The notes beneath the pieces were generated by a model. The model saw only the letters and a list, made by a program, of their open reading frames with translations, was not told the origin of the DNA and made no database searches. From Arthrobacter cavernae (GTDB lineage: Bacteria > Actinomycetota > Actinomycetes > Actinomycetales > Micrococcaceae): DNA of 64,000 nt. The DNA is taken from positions 83,988 to 147,987 of the forward strand of contig NZ_JAFNLL010000009.1 of NCBI RefSeq assembly GCF_017368795.1, given 5' to 3'. Positions 57,104-64,000 of the stretch are shown here, in pieces (positions within the stretch are counted from its first letter, which is position 1; each line of letters opens with the position of its first letter). The position numbers were made by a program, and so were the translations under genes.

Positions 57104-58606
57104 TCAGGCCCGGCTTTTCGGAGCAGCCGCTGCCCGCCACAGGTGCATCGTGGCGTAGGAACGCCAGGGGCTGGCCTCCCGGAAATCCGCCGAGAGTCCG
57201 GGCCTAGCCGGCAGGGTCTTGAGGCCGTTCCGGACGGCGGCATCGTTGCCCAGGAACACGTCCGGGGCGCTGATGACTCGCATGGCCACGTACCCCACAG
57301 TCCAGGGGCCGATGCCGGGCAAGGGCAGCAGCTTGTCCTCCAGCTCTTGGAGCCCGTCGCCGTAGCCGAAATCCAGGGTGCCGCCGGCCATGGCCTCGAC
57401 GGCGGCGAGCACCGAATCGATGCGGCGCTGCGGACCCCGGAGCAGCGCCCGCCCCGATTCGGCGAGCTGGGCCGCCGTCGGGAACAAGCGCTCCAGCCCC
57501 GGTGGCATCGTACCTGAGGGCTGCGCCGTGCTTCCGGGCGATCCAGCCACGGACAACTGTGTCAGCGCGGTCCGGGCAGCCGCCACGGTGATCTGCTGCC
57601 CGATCATCGCCCGGACCAGCAGTTCGTGGGGGTCCACCGCCCCCGGCACGCGGATCCCGGGAATGGCGCGGACACTGGACCTGAGCCGCGGATCCGTGGC
57701 CAGCACCTGGTCGATGGCCACCGGATCGGCGTCGAGGTCGAACAGCCTGCGGACACGGCTCAACAGAGCGGGCAGATCGTGGAGGTCCACCGAGGCGACG
57801 GTGAGCCGCAGGGGTTTGCCGGGCGCGGCCGCGTCGTAGTCCACGGTGAACGCCGCATCGCCGCGGGGGAGGCGCAGGGTCCTTGAATAGCTGTGCGGGC
57901 CGGCGAGTTCGATGCCCGGTACCGCACGCACGGCAAGGAAATCGAAGATGCCGGGGTCGAAGGGCTCCCGGTAGGGGAGTTTGAGCGTCAGGGCCGAGCG
58001 CGAGGACACCTGGCCGCCCGTGATGGCGGCCTTGGCCGCCGTTCCGGAGGCCTTGCCCGTGGCGCGCAGCGCACTCGGCGTCAGCGCGAAGATCTCGGCG
58101 ATGGTGTCGTTGAACTGCCGCACGCTGTTGAACCCCGAGGCGAAGGCGACGTCCGCCAGCAGCATGTCCGTGGACACCAACAGGGTCCTGGCCGTCTGGG
58201 CGCGGCTGGCCCGGGCCAATGACAAGGGCCCGGCGCCGAGATCGTGGCGCAGGATCCGGTTGAGCTGGCGCGAGGAATAGCCCAGGCGGCGGGACAGCCC
58301 CTCCACGCCTTCCCGGCCCAGGACGCCGTCGTTGATGAGCCGCATGGCGCGGCCCGCGACGTCGGAGCGCATGTTCCACGCGGGCGTCCCCGGGACCGCC
58401 TCGGGCAGGCAGCGCTTGCAGGCGCGGTATCCGGCCTCGTGTGCCGCTGCGGACGTCTCGTAGAAGGTGACGTTCTCTGCCTTCGGGGTACGGGCCGGGC
58501 AGGATGGCCGGCAATAGATCCCCGTGGAGCGCACAGCCGTGAAGAACTGTCCGTCAAAGCGGGGGTCGCGGGCGTCGATGGCCCGGTAGCGTTGCCAGAA
58601 GTCCAT
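57104..58606 (-). CDS. Ada-AlkA fusion: AraC-type regulator with DNA-3-methyladenine glycosylase II
   Basis: A 500-residue three-part protein. The N-terminus is an Ada zinc domain (FTAVRSTGIYCRPSCPARTP, then AGYRACKRC, four cysteines) that accepts methyl groups from DNA phosphotriesters. An AraC helix-turn-helix follows (LLVSTDMLLADVAFASGFNS, VRQFNDTIAEIF). The C-terminal half is an AlkA-type HhH-GPD glycosylase (IGQQITVAAARTALTQL; LPGIGPWTVGYVAMRVI, then D in PDVFLGNDAAVR). It would sense alkylation, regulate genes and remove damaged bases. ATG 58606 gives the family N-terminus. Confidence 0.92.
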   Translation of the reverse strand: MDFWQRYRAIDARDPRFDGQFFTAVRSTGIYCRPSCPARTPKAENVTFYETSAAAHEAGYRACKRCLPEAVPGTPAWNMRSDVAGRAMRLINDGVLGREGVEGLSRRLGYSSRQLNRILRHDLGAGPLSLARASRAQTARTLLVSTDMLLADVAFASGFNSVRQFNDTIAEIFALTPSALRATGKASGTAAKAAITGGQVSSRSALTLKLPYREPFDPGIFDFLAVRAVPGIELAGPHSYSRTLRLPRGDAAFTVDYDAAAPGKPLRLTVASVDLHDLPALLSRVRRLFDLDADPVAIDQVLATDPRLRSSVRAIPGIRVPGAVDPHELLVRAMIGQQITVAAARTALTQLSVAGSPGSTAQPSGTMPPGLERLFPTAAQLAESGRALLRGPQRRIDSVLAAVEAMAGGTLDFGYGDGLQELEDKLLPLPGIGPWTVGYVAMRVISAPDVFLGNDAAVRNGLKTLPARPGLSADFREASPWRSYATMHLWRAAAAPKSRA

Positions 58607-58687
58607 TACCCCATCCTGCCAGCCGCCCGGAGCCGCGACTAGCGGAAATCGGACATCAGCGTTGGCGGCTTTGCTAAGGTCTGGGGC

Positions 58688-59350
58688 ATGACCGCTGCAG
58701 GCGAGCACCCGGGCCCCGAAGTGGCCGCGCTCCGGGAATTCCTGTCCGGCGATCCGCGAAACGTCGCGCCGCTGCTGCTGGGGGCCGTGCTCACACACCA
58801 AACAGACGAAGGTGCGGTCTCGGTCCGGCTCACCGAGGTGGAGGCCTACCTGGGGCCCCGCGATTCAGCACACCCGGACCCGGGCTCCCACACGTTCCGG
58901 GGCCGGACTCCGCGCAATGCGCCCATGTTTGGCCCCGCGGGCCACCTCTACGTGTACTTCACCTACGGCATGCACTATTGCGCCAACATTGTCTGCGGTC
59001 CCGACGGCGTACCGTCCGCGCTGCTGCTGCGCGCGGGCGAGGTGGTGGGCGGGCAAGCAATCGCGGCGTCCCGGCGGCCGGCGTCGAGGTCTCCGCAGGA
59101 TCTGGCCAGCGGACCGGCGAGGCTGGCCACCGTGCTGGGACTGACGACGGCGGACAGCGGGCGGGATGCACTCTCCCCGCCGTTCGGGCTGGCGCTGCCA
59201 GACGGGCCGGCTGCCGCTGTTGCGAGCGGACCGCGCGTGGGTGTGGCCGGCGACGGCGGCAGCAGGCGCTATCCCTGGCGCTTCTGGATCCAGGACGATC
59301 CGACGGTGTCGCAGTACAAGGCCGCCAAGGCCGGGACTCCCAAGCCGTAG
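58688..59350 (+). CDS. DNA-3-methyladenine glycosylase, AAG/MPG family
   Basis: A 220-residue base-excision enzyme unrelated in fold to AlkA. It has VRLTEVEAYLGPRDSAHPDP (catalytic Glu and active-site residues), RNAPMFGPAGHLYVYFTYGM, HYCANIVC and RRYPWRFWI near the end. TAAGGT lies seven nt before ATG 58688, so it may be leaderless. It is divergent from the Ada-AlkA gene with 81 bp between, so both could be controlled together. Confidence 0.93.
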   Translation: MTAAGEHPGPEVAALREFLSGDPRNVAPLLLGAVLTHQTDEGAVSVRLTEVEAYLGPRDSAHPDPGSHTFRGRTPRNAPMFGPAGHLYVYFTYGMHYCANIVCGPDGVPSALLLRAGEVVGGQAIAASRRPASRSPQDLASGPARLATVLGLTTADSGRDALSPPFGLALPDGPAAAVASGPRVGVAGDGGSRRYPWRFWIQDDPTVSQYKAAKAGTPKP

Positions 59351-59354
59351 TGCC

Positions 59355-59954
59355 TCAGGCCGCCGTTTCCAGCGTCACGGAGTACAGCGCCAACCGTTCC
59401 AGCAGCTTCCCGCGGACCTCGGGCCACTCCGGCCGGAGGATCGAAAACACGGCGGTGTCCGCACGGCTGCCGTCCGGCGCCAAGCGGTGGCCGCGGAGCG
59501 TTCCCTCGTACTGTGCCCCGAGCCGGGCAATGGCGTTGGCACTGCGGGTGTTGCGGGTATCGCAGCGGAACGCCACACGGTGCACATCCAGCACCTCGAA
59601 GGCATAGGACAGGAGAAGGTGCTTGCTGGCCGTGTTGACGTGGCTTCCCCAGTAGGGTCGGCCGATGAACGTGCCGCCGATTTCAGCGCGTTCCTGCCGC
59701 GGGCTGTAGTCGGTCAAGGAGGTGGTTCCCAGCAGTTCCCCGGACCTCTGCGCGGTCACGGCGAACGGCACCATGTCCGGATTCTCCAGGCGGGAGGCGA
59801 AGAGGGCCGCAAGCTCCTCGGTGCTGTGCGGCTGGCTGGCGGCCATGCCTGCCCACATCTCGGAATCCACGAATCCGAAGAGCGCGTTGGCGTGCCAGGG
59901 AGACAACGGAACGAGGCTGATGCCATGTCCGGAAAGGGCAACATCGTGCTGCAT
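59355..59954 (-). CDS. GNAT-family N-acetyltransferase, RimJ/RimL-like
   Basis: A 199-residue acyltransferase. GTTSLTDYSPRQERAEIGGT, FIGRPYWGSHVNTASKHLLL, SYAFEVLDVHRVAFRCDTRN and TRSANAIARLGAQYEGTLRG form the acetyl-CoA fold of the RimJ/RimL group. Its target (protein N-terminus or small molecule) is unknown. It is convergent with the AAG gene and divergent from the HelD gene. Confidence 0.87.
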   Translation of the reverse strand: MQHDVALSGHGISLVPLSPWHANALFGFVDSEMWAGMAASQPHSTEELAALFASRLENPDMVPFAVTAQRSGELLGTTSLTDYSPRQERAEIGGTFIGRPYWGSHVNTASKHLLLSYAFEVLDVHRVAFRCDTRNTRSANAIARLGAQYEGTLRGHRLAPDGSRADTAVFSILRPEWPEVRGKLLERLALYSVTLETAA

Positions 59955-60115
59955 TGCAGTATCTAAGCACCTACGATCCCCTTGGCAAACGATGGACGCG
60001 TTAGCGGGGGGTGAACTTTAGGTAACGAGGTCCGGAATCCGGTCTGTTCCTGCCGCGTTAACGAAAATGGCTGTAGAATGGACGGTCTGTCTTTTGCGAT
60101 AGGGGTTACGGTTCA

Positions 60116-62344
60116 ATGCACGACGCTGATTTGGTTCACGAGCAGGAATATGTTGCCGGGCTCTACGCCCGGCTCGATGAGCTGCGTGTGGAAAAGCGCG
60201 CCCAGTTGGCCCAGGTCAGGCGGGCCGGGGCAGTGGGAACCATGCAGAACGTCTCCGAACGTGACGCCTTCGCTGCACTGTACGAGGACCGCCTCGCCCA
60301 GCTCGACGCCGTGGACGACCGCCTGGTGTTCGGCCGCCTCGACCTGGACTCCGGTGAGGCGCAGTACATCGGCCGCATCGGCCTGTCCACCTCGGACCTG
60401 CAGCGGCTCATGATCGACTGGCGCGCGCCCGAGGCCGGCCACTTCTACCAGGCGACTGCCTTCGACCGCCAGGGCGTCCGGCGCCGCCGCCACCTGATCC
60501 TGCAGGGCCGCGAGGTGAAGGCCATCGAGGATGACGTGCTCGACGCCGGCATGCTCGCGGACAATGATTCCCTCCAGGGCGAGGGCGCACTGCTGGCCGC
60601 GCTGAACTCCAAGCGCACCGGCCGCATGTCTGACATCGTCGGCACCATCCAGTCCGAGCAGGACCGGATCATCCGCTCTTCGATGTCCGGGGCGCTCGTC
60701 GTCCAGGGCGGGCCCGGTACCGGCAAAACCGCCGTCGCCCTGCACCGCGCCGCGTACCTGCTGTACACCCACCGCGACAGGCTCAAGAGCGCCGGCGTGC
60801 TGCTGGTGGGCCCGTCGTCGTCGTTCATGCACTACATCGAGCGCGTGCTGCCCTCCCTGGGCGAGACCGGCGTGGTCATGGCCAGCGTGGGCCGGCTCAT
60901 GCCGGGCATCCACGCCATCCCCGAGCACGACGCCGATGTTGCCGCACTCAAGGGCAAGCTCGACATGGCCGTCGTCGTGGCGAATGCCGTGGCGAACCGA
61001 CAGCGGACGCCCGCCGCGGACAGCCTGCTCGAGGTCGACTCCCGTAAGCTGACACTCTCAGTCCGGCAGGTCCGCCGCGCACGGGACAGGGCACGCGCCA
61101 GTGGCAAACCGCACAACGAGGCCCGCGTTACCTTCGTCAAGATCCTGCTGCGTGAACTCACGGAACAGCTGACGGAAATCGTCGAGGAATCCAACATCGG
61201 CAACAACGCCGACCGTTCCTACCTCGCCGAGGACGTCCGCACGGCCCGCGATGTCCGCACCATGCTGAACCTGTGCTGGATGCCCATGACGCCGGAGAAG
61301 CTCATCTCGGAGCTCTTCAGCAAGCCGGCCATCCTGGAAGCCTGCACCCCCCACCTCACCGCGGAACAGCGCGCCCTGCTGCTGCGTCCCGCCAACGCGC
61401 CGTGGACCGAAGCCGACGTCCCGCTGCTCGACGAAGCGGCCGAACTCCTCGGCGAGCTGGACCCGGCCGCCGGGCGGGGGCTGGCACAGCAGGAACACGA
61501 CCGCGCCCGCGACCTCGCCAACGCCAGGCAGACGCTGGTGAACATGGAGTCCATGGGCGTCGATGTCCTCATCACCGCGGAGGAACTCGCCGATCAGAAC
61601 CAGGAGCGCGAGAACCGCCTGACGGCCGCCGAGCGCGCCACGAGCGACCGCACCTGGGCCTTCGGGCACATCGTGGTGGACGAGGCGCAGGAGCTCTCGC
61701 CCATGCAGTGGCGCCTGCTCGTCCGCCGCTGCCCGCTGAAGTCCTTCACGATCGTGGGCGACATCGCCCAGACGAGCTCCTCGGCGGGCGCGAACTCCTG
61801 GCAAGGTGCCTTGGCGCCGTCGTTCGGGGACCGCTGGCAGCTCGAGGAACTCACGGTCAACTACCGCACCCCGTCCCAGATCGCCGAGGCCGCAGTCCGC
61901 ATGGCGAACCGCGCCGGCCTGGTCGTCTCGGCACCCAAGGCCGTCCGCGAGGGCAAATGGTCGCCCATCGTGGACCGTGTGGACGCCTCGGGGATTGTAG
62001 ACCGTCTGGTTGAGGTCCTGCCGGAGGAAATAGCAGCGATCGACGGCGGCCTGCTGGCGGTCATCGCCGACGGCGAGCTCCTGCCGCAAGCCACGGCCGC
62101 ACTCCGTGCGGTCTACGGCCACCGCATCGGTGAAGGGGCCGGCAGCTACGAGCAGGACATCGTGGTCATCAGCCCCAAGGAAGCCAAGGGCCTGGAATTC
62201 GACGGCGTTGTGGTCTTGGAACCGGCCGCCATGCTCAACCACGAGCACGGCAAGGTGGGCGACCTGTATGTGGCGATGACGCGTCCCACGCAGCGCCTGC
62301 GGCTCATCACCGCGGCGCCGCTCCCGGCGGGCATCGAGCGCTAG
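60116..62344 (+). CDS. HelD-like UvrD-family ATPase, putative RNA polymerase recycling factor
   Basis: A 742-residue superfamily 1 ATPase. The long N-terminal coiled coil (residues 1-50, EQEYVAGLYARLDELRVEKR) is typical of HelD, which reaches into RNA polymerase and frees it from DNA. Walker A is VVQGGPGTGKTAVALHRAAY (near 203). HIVVDEAQELSPMQWRLLVR is Walker B, NYRTPSQIAEAAVRMANRAG motif IV and SPKEAKGLEFDGVVVLEP motif V. Actinobacterial relatives (HelR) can confer rifamycin tolerance. TAGAAT (60073-60078) may be its -10. I saw no rifamycin-associated palindrome upstream. Confidence 0.87.
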   Translation: MHDADLVHEQEYVAGLYARLDELRVEKRAQLAQVRRAGAVGTMQNVSERDAFAALYEDRLAQLDAVDDRLVFGRLDLDSGEAQYIGRIGLSTSDLQRLMIDWRAPEAGHFYQATAFDRQGVRRRRHLILQGREVKAIEDDVLDAGMLADNDSLQGEGALLAALNSKRTGRMSDIVGTIQSEQDRIIRSSMSGALVVQGGPGTGKTAVALHRAAYLLYTHRDRLKSAGVLLVGPSSSFMHYIERVLPSLGETGVVMASVGRLMPGIHAIPEHDADVAALKGKLDMAVVVANAVANRQRTPAADSLLEVDSRKLTLSVRQVRRARDRARASGKPHNEARVTFVKILLRELTEQLTEIVEESNIGNNADRSYLAEDVRTARDVRTMLNLCWMPMTPEKLISELFSKPAILEACTPHLTAEQRALLLRPANAPWTEADVPLLDEAAELLGELDPAAGRGLAQQEHDRARDLANARQTLVNMESMGVDVLITAEELADQNQERENRLTAAERATSDRTWAFGHIVVDEAQELSPMQWRLLVRRCPLKSFTIVGDIAQTSSSAGANSWQGALAPSFGDRWQLEELTVNYRTPSQIAEAAVRMANRAGLVVSAPKAVREGKWSPIVDRVDASGIVDRLVEVLPEEIAAIDGGLLAVIADGELLPQATAALRAVYGHRIGEGAGSYEQDIVVISPKEAKGLEFDGVVVLEPAAMLNHEHGKVGDLYVAMTRPTQRLRLITAAPLPAGIER

Positions 62345-62381
62345 GCAAAACCGGCCCGTCAATCCTGCTAACTTAGATCTC

Positions 62382-63692
62382 GTGTCACACGTAAACAACC
62401 TCGAGTCCCAGCACAACGACCCGGGCTTTGCCAATATCTGGCAAGAGCTCAAATGGCGCGGCCTGATCCATGTTTCCACTGATGAAACGGAACTGGAAAA
62501 GCTGCTCGCCGGGGACCCTGTCACGTATTACTGTGGCTTCGACCCCACGGCTCCTTCGCTGCACCTGGGCAACCTGGTGCAGTTGCTGGTGATGCGCCGG
62601 CTGCAGCTGGCCGGGCACAAGCCGCTTGGCCTGGTGGGCGGTTCCACCGGCCTGATCGGCGACCCCCGCCCCACGGCTGAGCGCACCCTGAACACGAAGG
62701 ACACCGTGGCCGAGTGGGTGGGTTACCTGCAGGCGCAGGTCCGCCGCTTCATCAGTTTCGACGGCGAGAACGCGGCCCGGATGGTCAACAACCTGGACTG
62801 GACCGCGCCGCTGACCGCCATCGACTTCCTTCGGGAAATCGGCAAGCACTTCCGTGTCGGTACCATGATGCGCAAGGACGCCGTGGCCTCCCGCCTCAGC
62901 TCGGACGAGGGCATCAGCTACACCGAGTTCAGCTACCAGATCCTGCAGGGCATGGACTACCTCCAGCTCTACCGCGATTTCGGCTGCGTGCTGCAGACCG
63001 GCGGCTCGGACCAGTGGGGCAACCTCACGAGCGGCACCGAGCTGATCCGGAAGGTGGAAGGCAAGGTCGTCCACGCCCTGGGCACGCCCCTGATCACCAA
63101 CTCCGATGGCACCAAGTTCGGCAAGAGCGAGGGCAACGCCATCTGGTTGGACGCCCACATGTGCAGCCCGTACGCGTTCTACCAGTTCTGGCTCAACACC
63201 GCGGACGCCGACGTCGTGGACCGCCTCAAGGTGTTCACCTTCCTGAGCCGTGCCGAGATCGAGGAACTCGGCCAGGCTGTCGCCGAGCGTCCGTTTGCCC
63301 GCGAAGGCCAGAAGAAGCTCGCGTATGAAGTCACGTCCCTGGTCCACGGTGCCGATGCCACGGACAAGGTCATTGCCGCATCCGCAGCCCTGTTCGGCAG
63401 CGGCGACCTCACCGTTCTAGACGAACGCACACTTGAAGCCGCGACGGCGGAACTGCCGTCCGCGACGATCGGCGCCGACGGTCTGGGGATCATCGACCTC
63501 CTAGTTGCTTCGGGTCTGTCCGAGAGCAAGTCGGCTGCCCGCCGCACGGTCGGTGAAGGCGGCGCCTATGTGAACAACACCAAGGTGTCGGATCCCGACG
63601 CCGTGATCGAGCAGGGCGAGCTGCTGCACGGCCGGTACCTCCTGCTGCGCCGCGGTAAGAAGAACCTTGCAACCATTGAGGTTTCTGCCTAG
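62382..63692 (+). CDS. tyrS: Tyrosine-tRNA ligase
   Basis: A 436-residue class I synthetase. The HIGH-type motif is PSLHLGNLVQL, the KMSKS-type motif KFGKSEGNAIWL. The tyrosine pocket includes YYCGFDPTAPS and GGSDQWGNLTSG. A C-terminal S4 domain (SGLSESKSAARRTVGEGGAY) binds tRNA. GTG 62382 lies close behind TTAGAT, so the message may be leaderless. No T-box leader is present. Confidence 0.97.
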   Translation: MSHVNNLESQHNDPGFANIWQELKWRGLIHVSTDETELEKLLAGDPVTYYCGFDPTAPSLHLGNLVQLLVMRRLQLAGHKPLGLVGGSTGLIGDPRPTAERTLNTKDTVAEWVGYLQAQVRRFISFDGENAARMVNNLDWTAPLTAIDFLREIGKHFRVGTMMRKDAVASRLSSDEGISYTEFSYQILQGMDYLQLYRDFGCVLQTGGSDQWGNLTSGTELIRKVEGKVVHALGTPLITNSDGTKFGKSEGNAIWLDAHMCSPYAFYQFWLNTADADVVDRLKVFTFLSRAEIEELGQAVAERPFAREGQKKLAYEVTSLVHGADATDKVIAASAALFGSGDLTVLDERTLEAATAELPSATIGADGLGIIDLLVASGLSESKSAARRTVGEGGAYVNNTKVSDPDAVIEQGELLHGRYLLLRRGKKNLATIEVSA

Positions 63693-63751
63693 TTATACAG
63701 TTTTTGCCGGCCCGGATTCCGGGCCCCATGCACGCTCCTTATAGGGCCGAC

Positions 63752-63780
63752 TTGCGCGGTCCCGGGGGAGCGTGTATTGT
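63752..63780 (+). promoter_or_regulatory. Candidate promoter P1 behind tyrS
   Basis: TTGCGC, exactly 17 bp, then TATTGT. Good match to sigma70-type hexamers in a GC-rich genome. Confidence 0.5.
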
Positions 63781-63938
63781 TTTCTGAGTCGCCGGGAACG
63801 GAACAGTGAATAACTGGTTCGGATGGCGGCAATATCCCCTTCACATGGAAACCGGCTTGGTTCACATTTAGTGTGCATGCTGCTGGACTTCCCTTGGGGA
63901 ATTCGAGTTGTTCCGTGAATTCAGTCGAAAAAGCTGAT

Positions 63939-63967
63939 TTGCACAAGATGAATGATTCGGGTAGGTT
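63939..63967 (+). promoter_or_regulatory. Candidate promoter P2 near the right edge
   Basis: TTGCAC, exactly 17 bp, then TAGGTT, preceded by an A-rich GAAAAAG stretch that could be an upstream activating element. Expected start near 63974. Confidence 0.55.
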
Positions 63968-64000
63968 TGGAAAGTTGCTCCGGAGCGAGCCGGTCCCCTT

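Larger units (their letters stand above)
63693..64000 (+). promoter_or_regulatory. Region behind tyrS: weak hairpin and tandem promoters, probable rRNA operon leader
   Basis: No gene is visible in these 308 bp. A hairpin (63709-63725, GGCCCGGA core) may end tyrS. The base composition then becomes AT-richer. Two sigma70-like promoters follow, listed separately, and the final stretch (GGAAAGTTGCTCCGGAGC) resembles rRNA operon leaders of relatives as I remember them. The 16S gene itself would lie beyond the window. Confidence 0.5.

Noticed and set aside
60000..60115. Rifamycin-associated palindrome before the HelD-like gene
   Set aside because: GTCCGG-AAT-CCGG resembles a short palindrome but not the longer known element.

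Overview
This is a contiguous piece of a high-GC actinobacterial chromosome. Gene content and order (ftsK-pgsA-cinA-clgR-recA-recX-miaB-miaA-dapF-hflX-dinG-lexA, a his cluster containing priA, infC-rpmI-rplT, pheST, argCJBDFRGH, tyrS), TAGCCT-like -10 boxes sitting 6-7 nt before start codons, and protein similarity as I recall it point to Micrococcaceae, most likely Arthrobacter, Pseudarthrobacter or a close relative. Nearly all of the window is ordinary chromosomal backbone with tightly packed, often overlapping genes.

Layout. 2-2826: end of ftsK, pgsA, a CinA-C protein and clgR, closed by a strong terminator. 2886-4795: a complete group IIC intron with its reverse transcriptase, inserted directly behind that terminator. 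4844-17867: a MarR regulator, DUF3046, the SOS core (recA-recX and lexA, with a divergent LysM gene), tRNA modification (miaB-miaA), dapF, a methyltransferase, hflX, a DinG-type helicase and a DHFR-like reductase. 17933-23709: histidine genes hisC-hisB-hisH-(52-aa membrane protein)-priA, then an SseB-like gene and an MFS transporter. 23848-27634: DUF1844, then infC (AUU start, attenuator-like leader), rpmI, rplT and a TrmH methyltransferase. 27767-35087: small membrane protein, CDF transporter, MFS exporter, Nudix hydrolase, a radical SAM gene behind a LexA-box promoter, pcp, a SIMPL protein, an HExxH membrane protein and an LppM-like lipoprotein. 35175-38869: pheST with a possible Phe-containing leader peptide. 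38887-47303: a phosphopantetheinyl transferase, an M1 metallopeptidase, a 1318-residue Pls/PosA-type NRPS, a quinone oxidoreductase and a fatty-acid desaturase. 47494-56220: the complete arginine operon. 56362-63692: a DinB-like enzyme, an Ada-AlkA fusion beside an AAG glycosylase, a GNAT enzyme, a HelD-like protein and tyrS. The window ends in tandem sigma70-type promoters that probably drive an rRNA operon just outside it.

Most interesting content. (1) A Pls-family synthetase whose adenylation pocket, aligned by hand to GrsA, reads D-A-E-S-I-G-T-V-V-K, close to the known lysine code. A Zn aminopeptidase follows in the same direction, and a carrier-protein-activating PPTase lies just beyond. 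Together they suggest an epsilon-poly-L-lysine-like system. (2) LexA boxes at recA, lexA/LysM and a SplB/Rv2578c-like radical SAM gene. (3) Leader structures before infC and pheS that look like attenuators. (4) A ribosomal protein bL20 carrying an extra C-terminal domain. All functional statements come from reading motifs; no database search was run.
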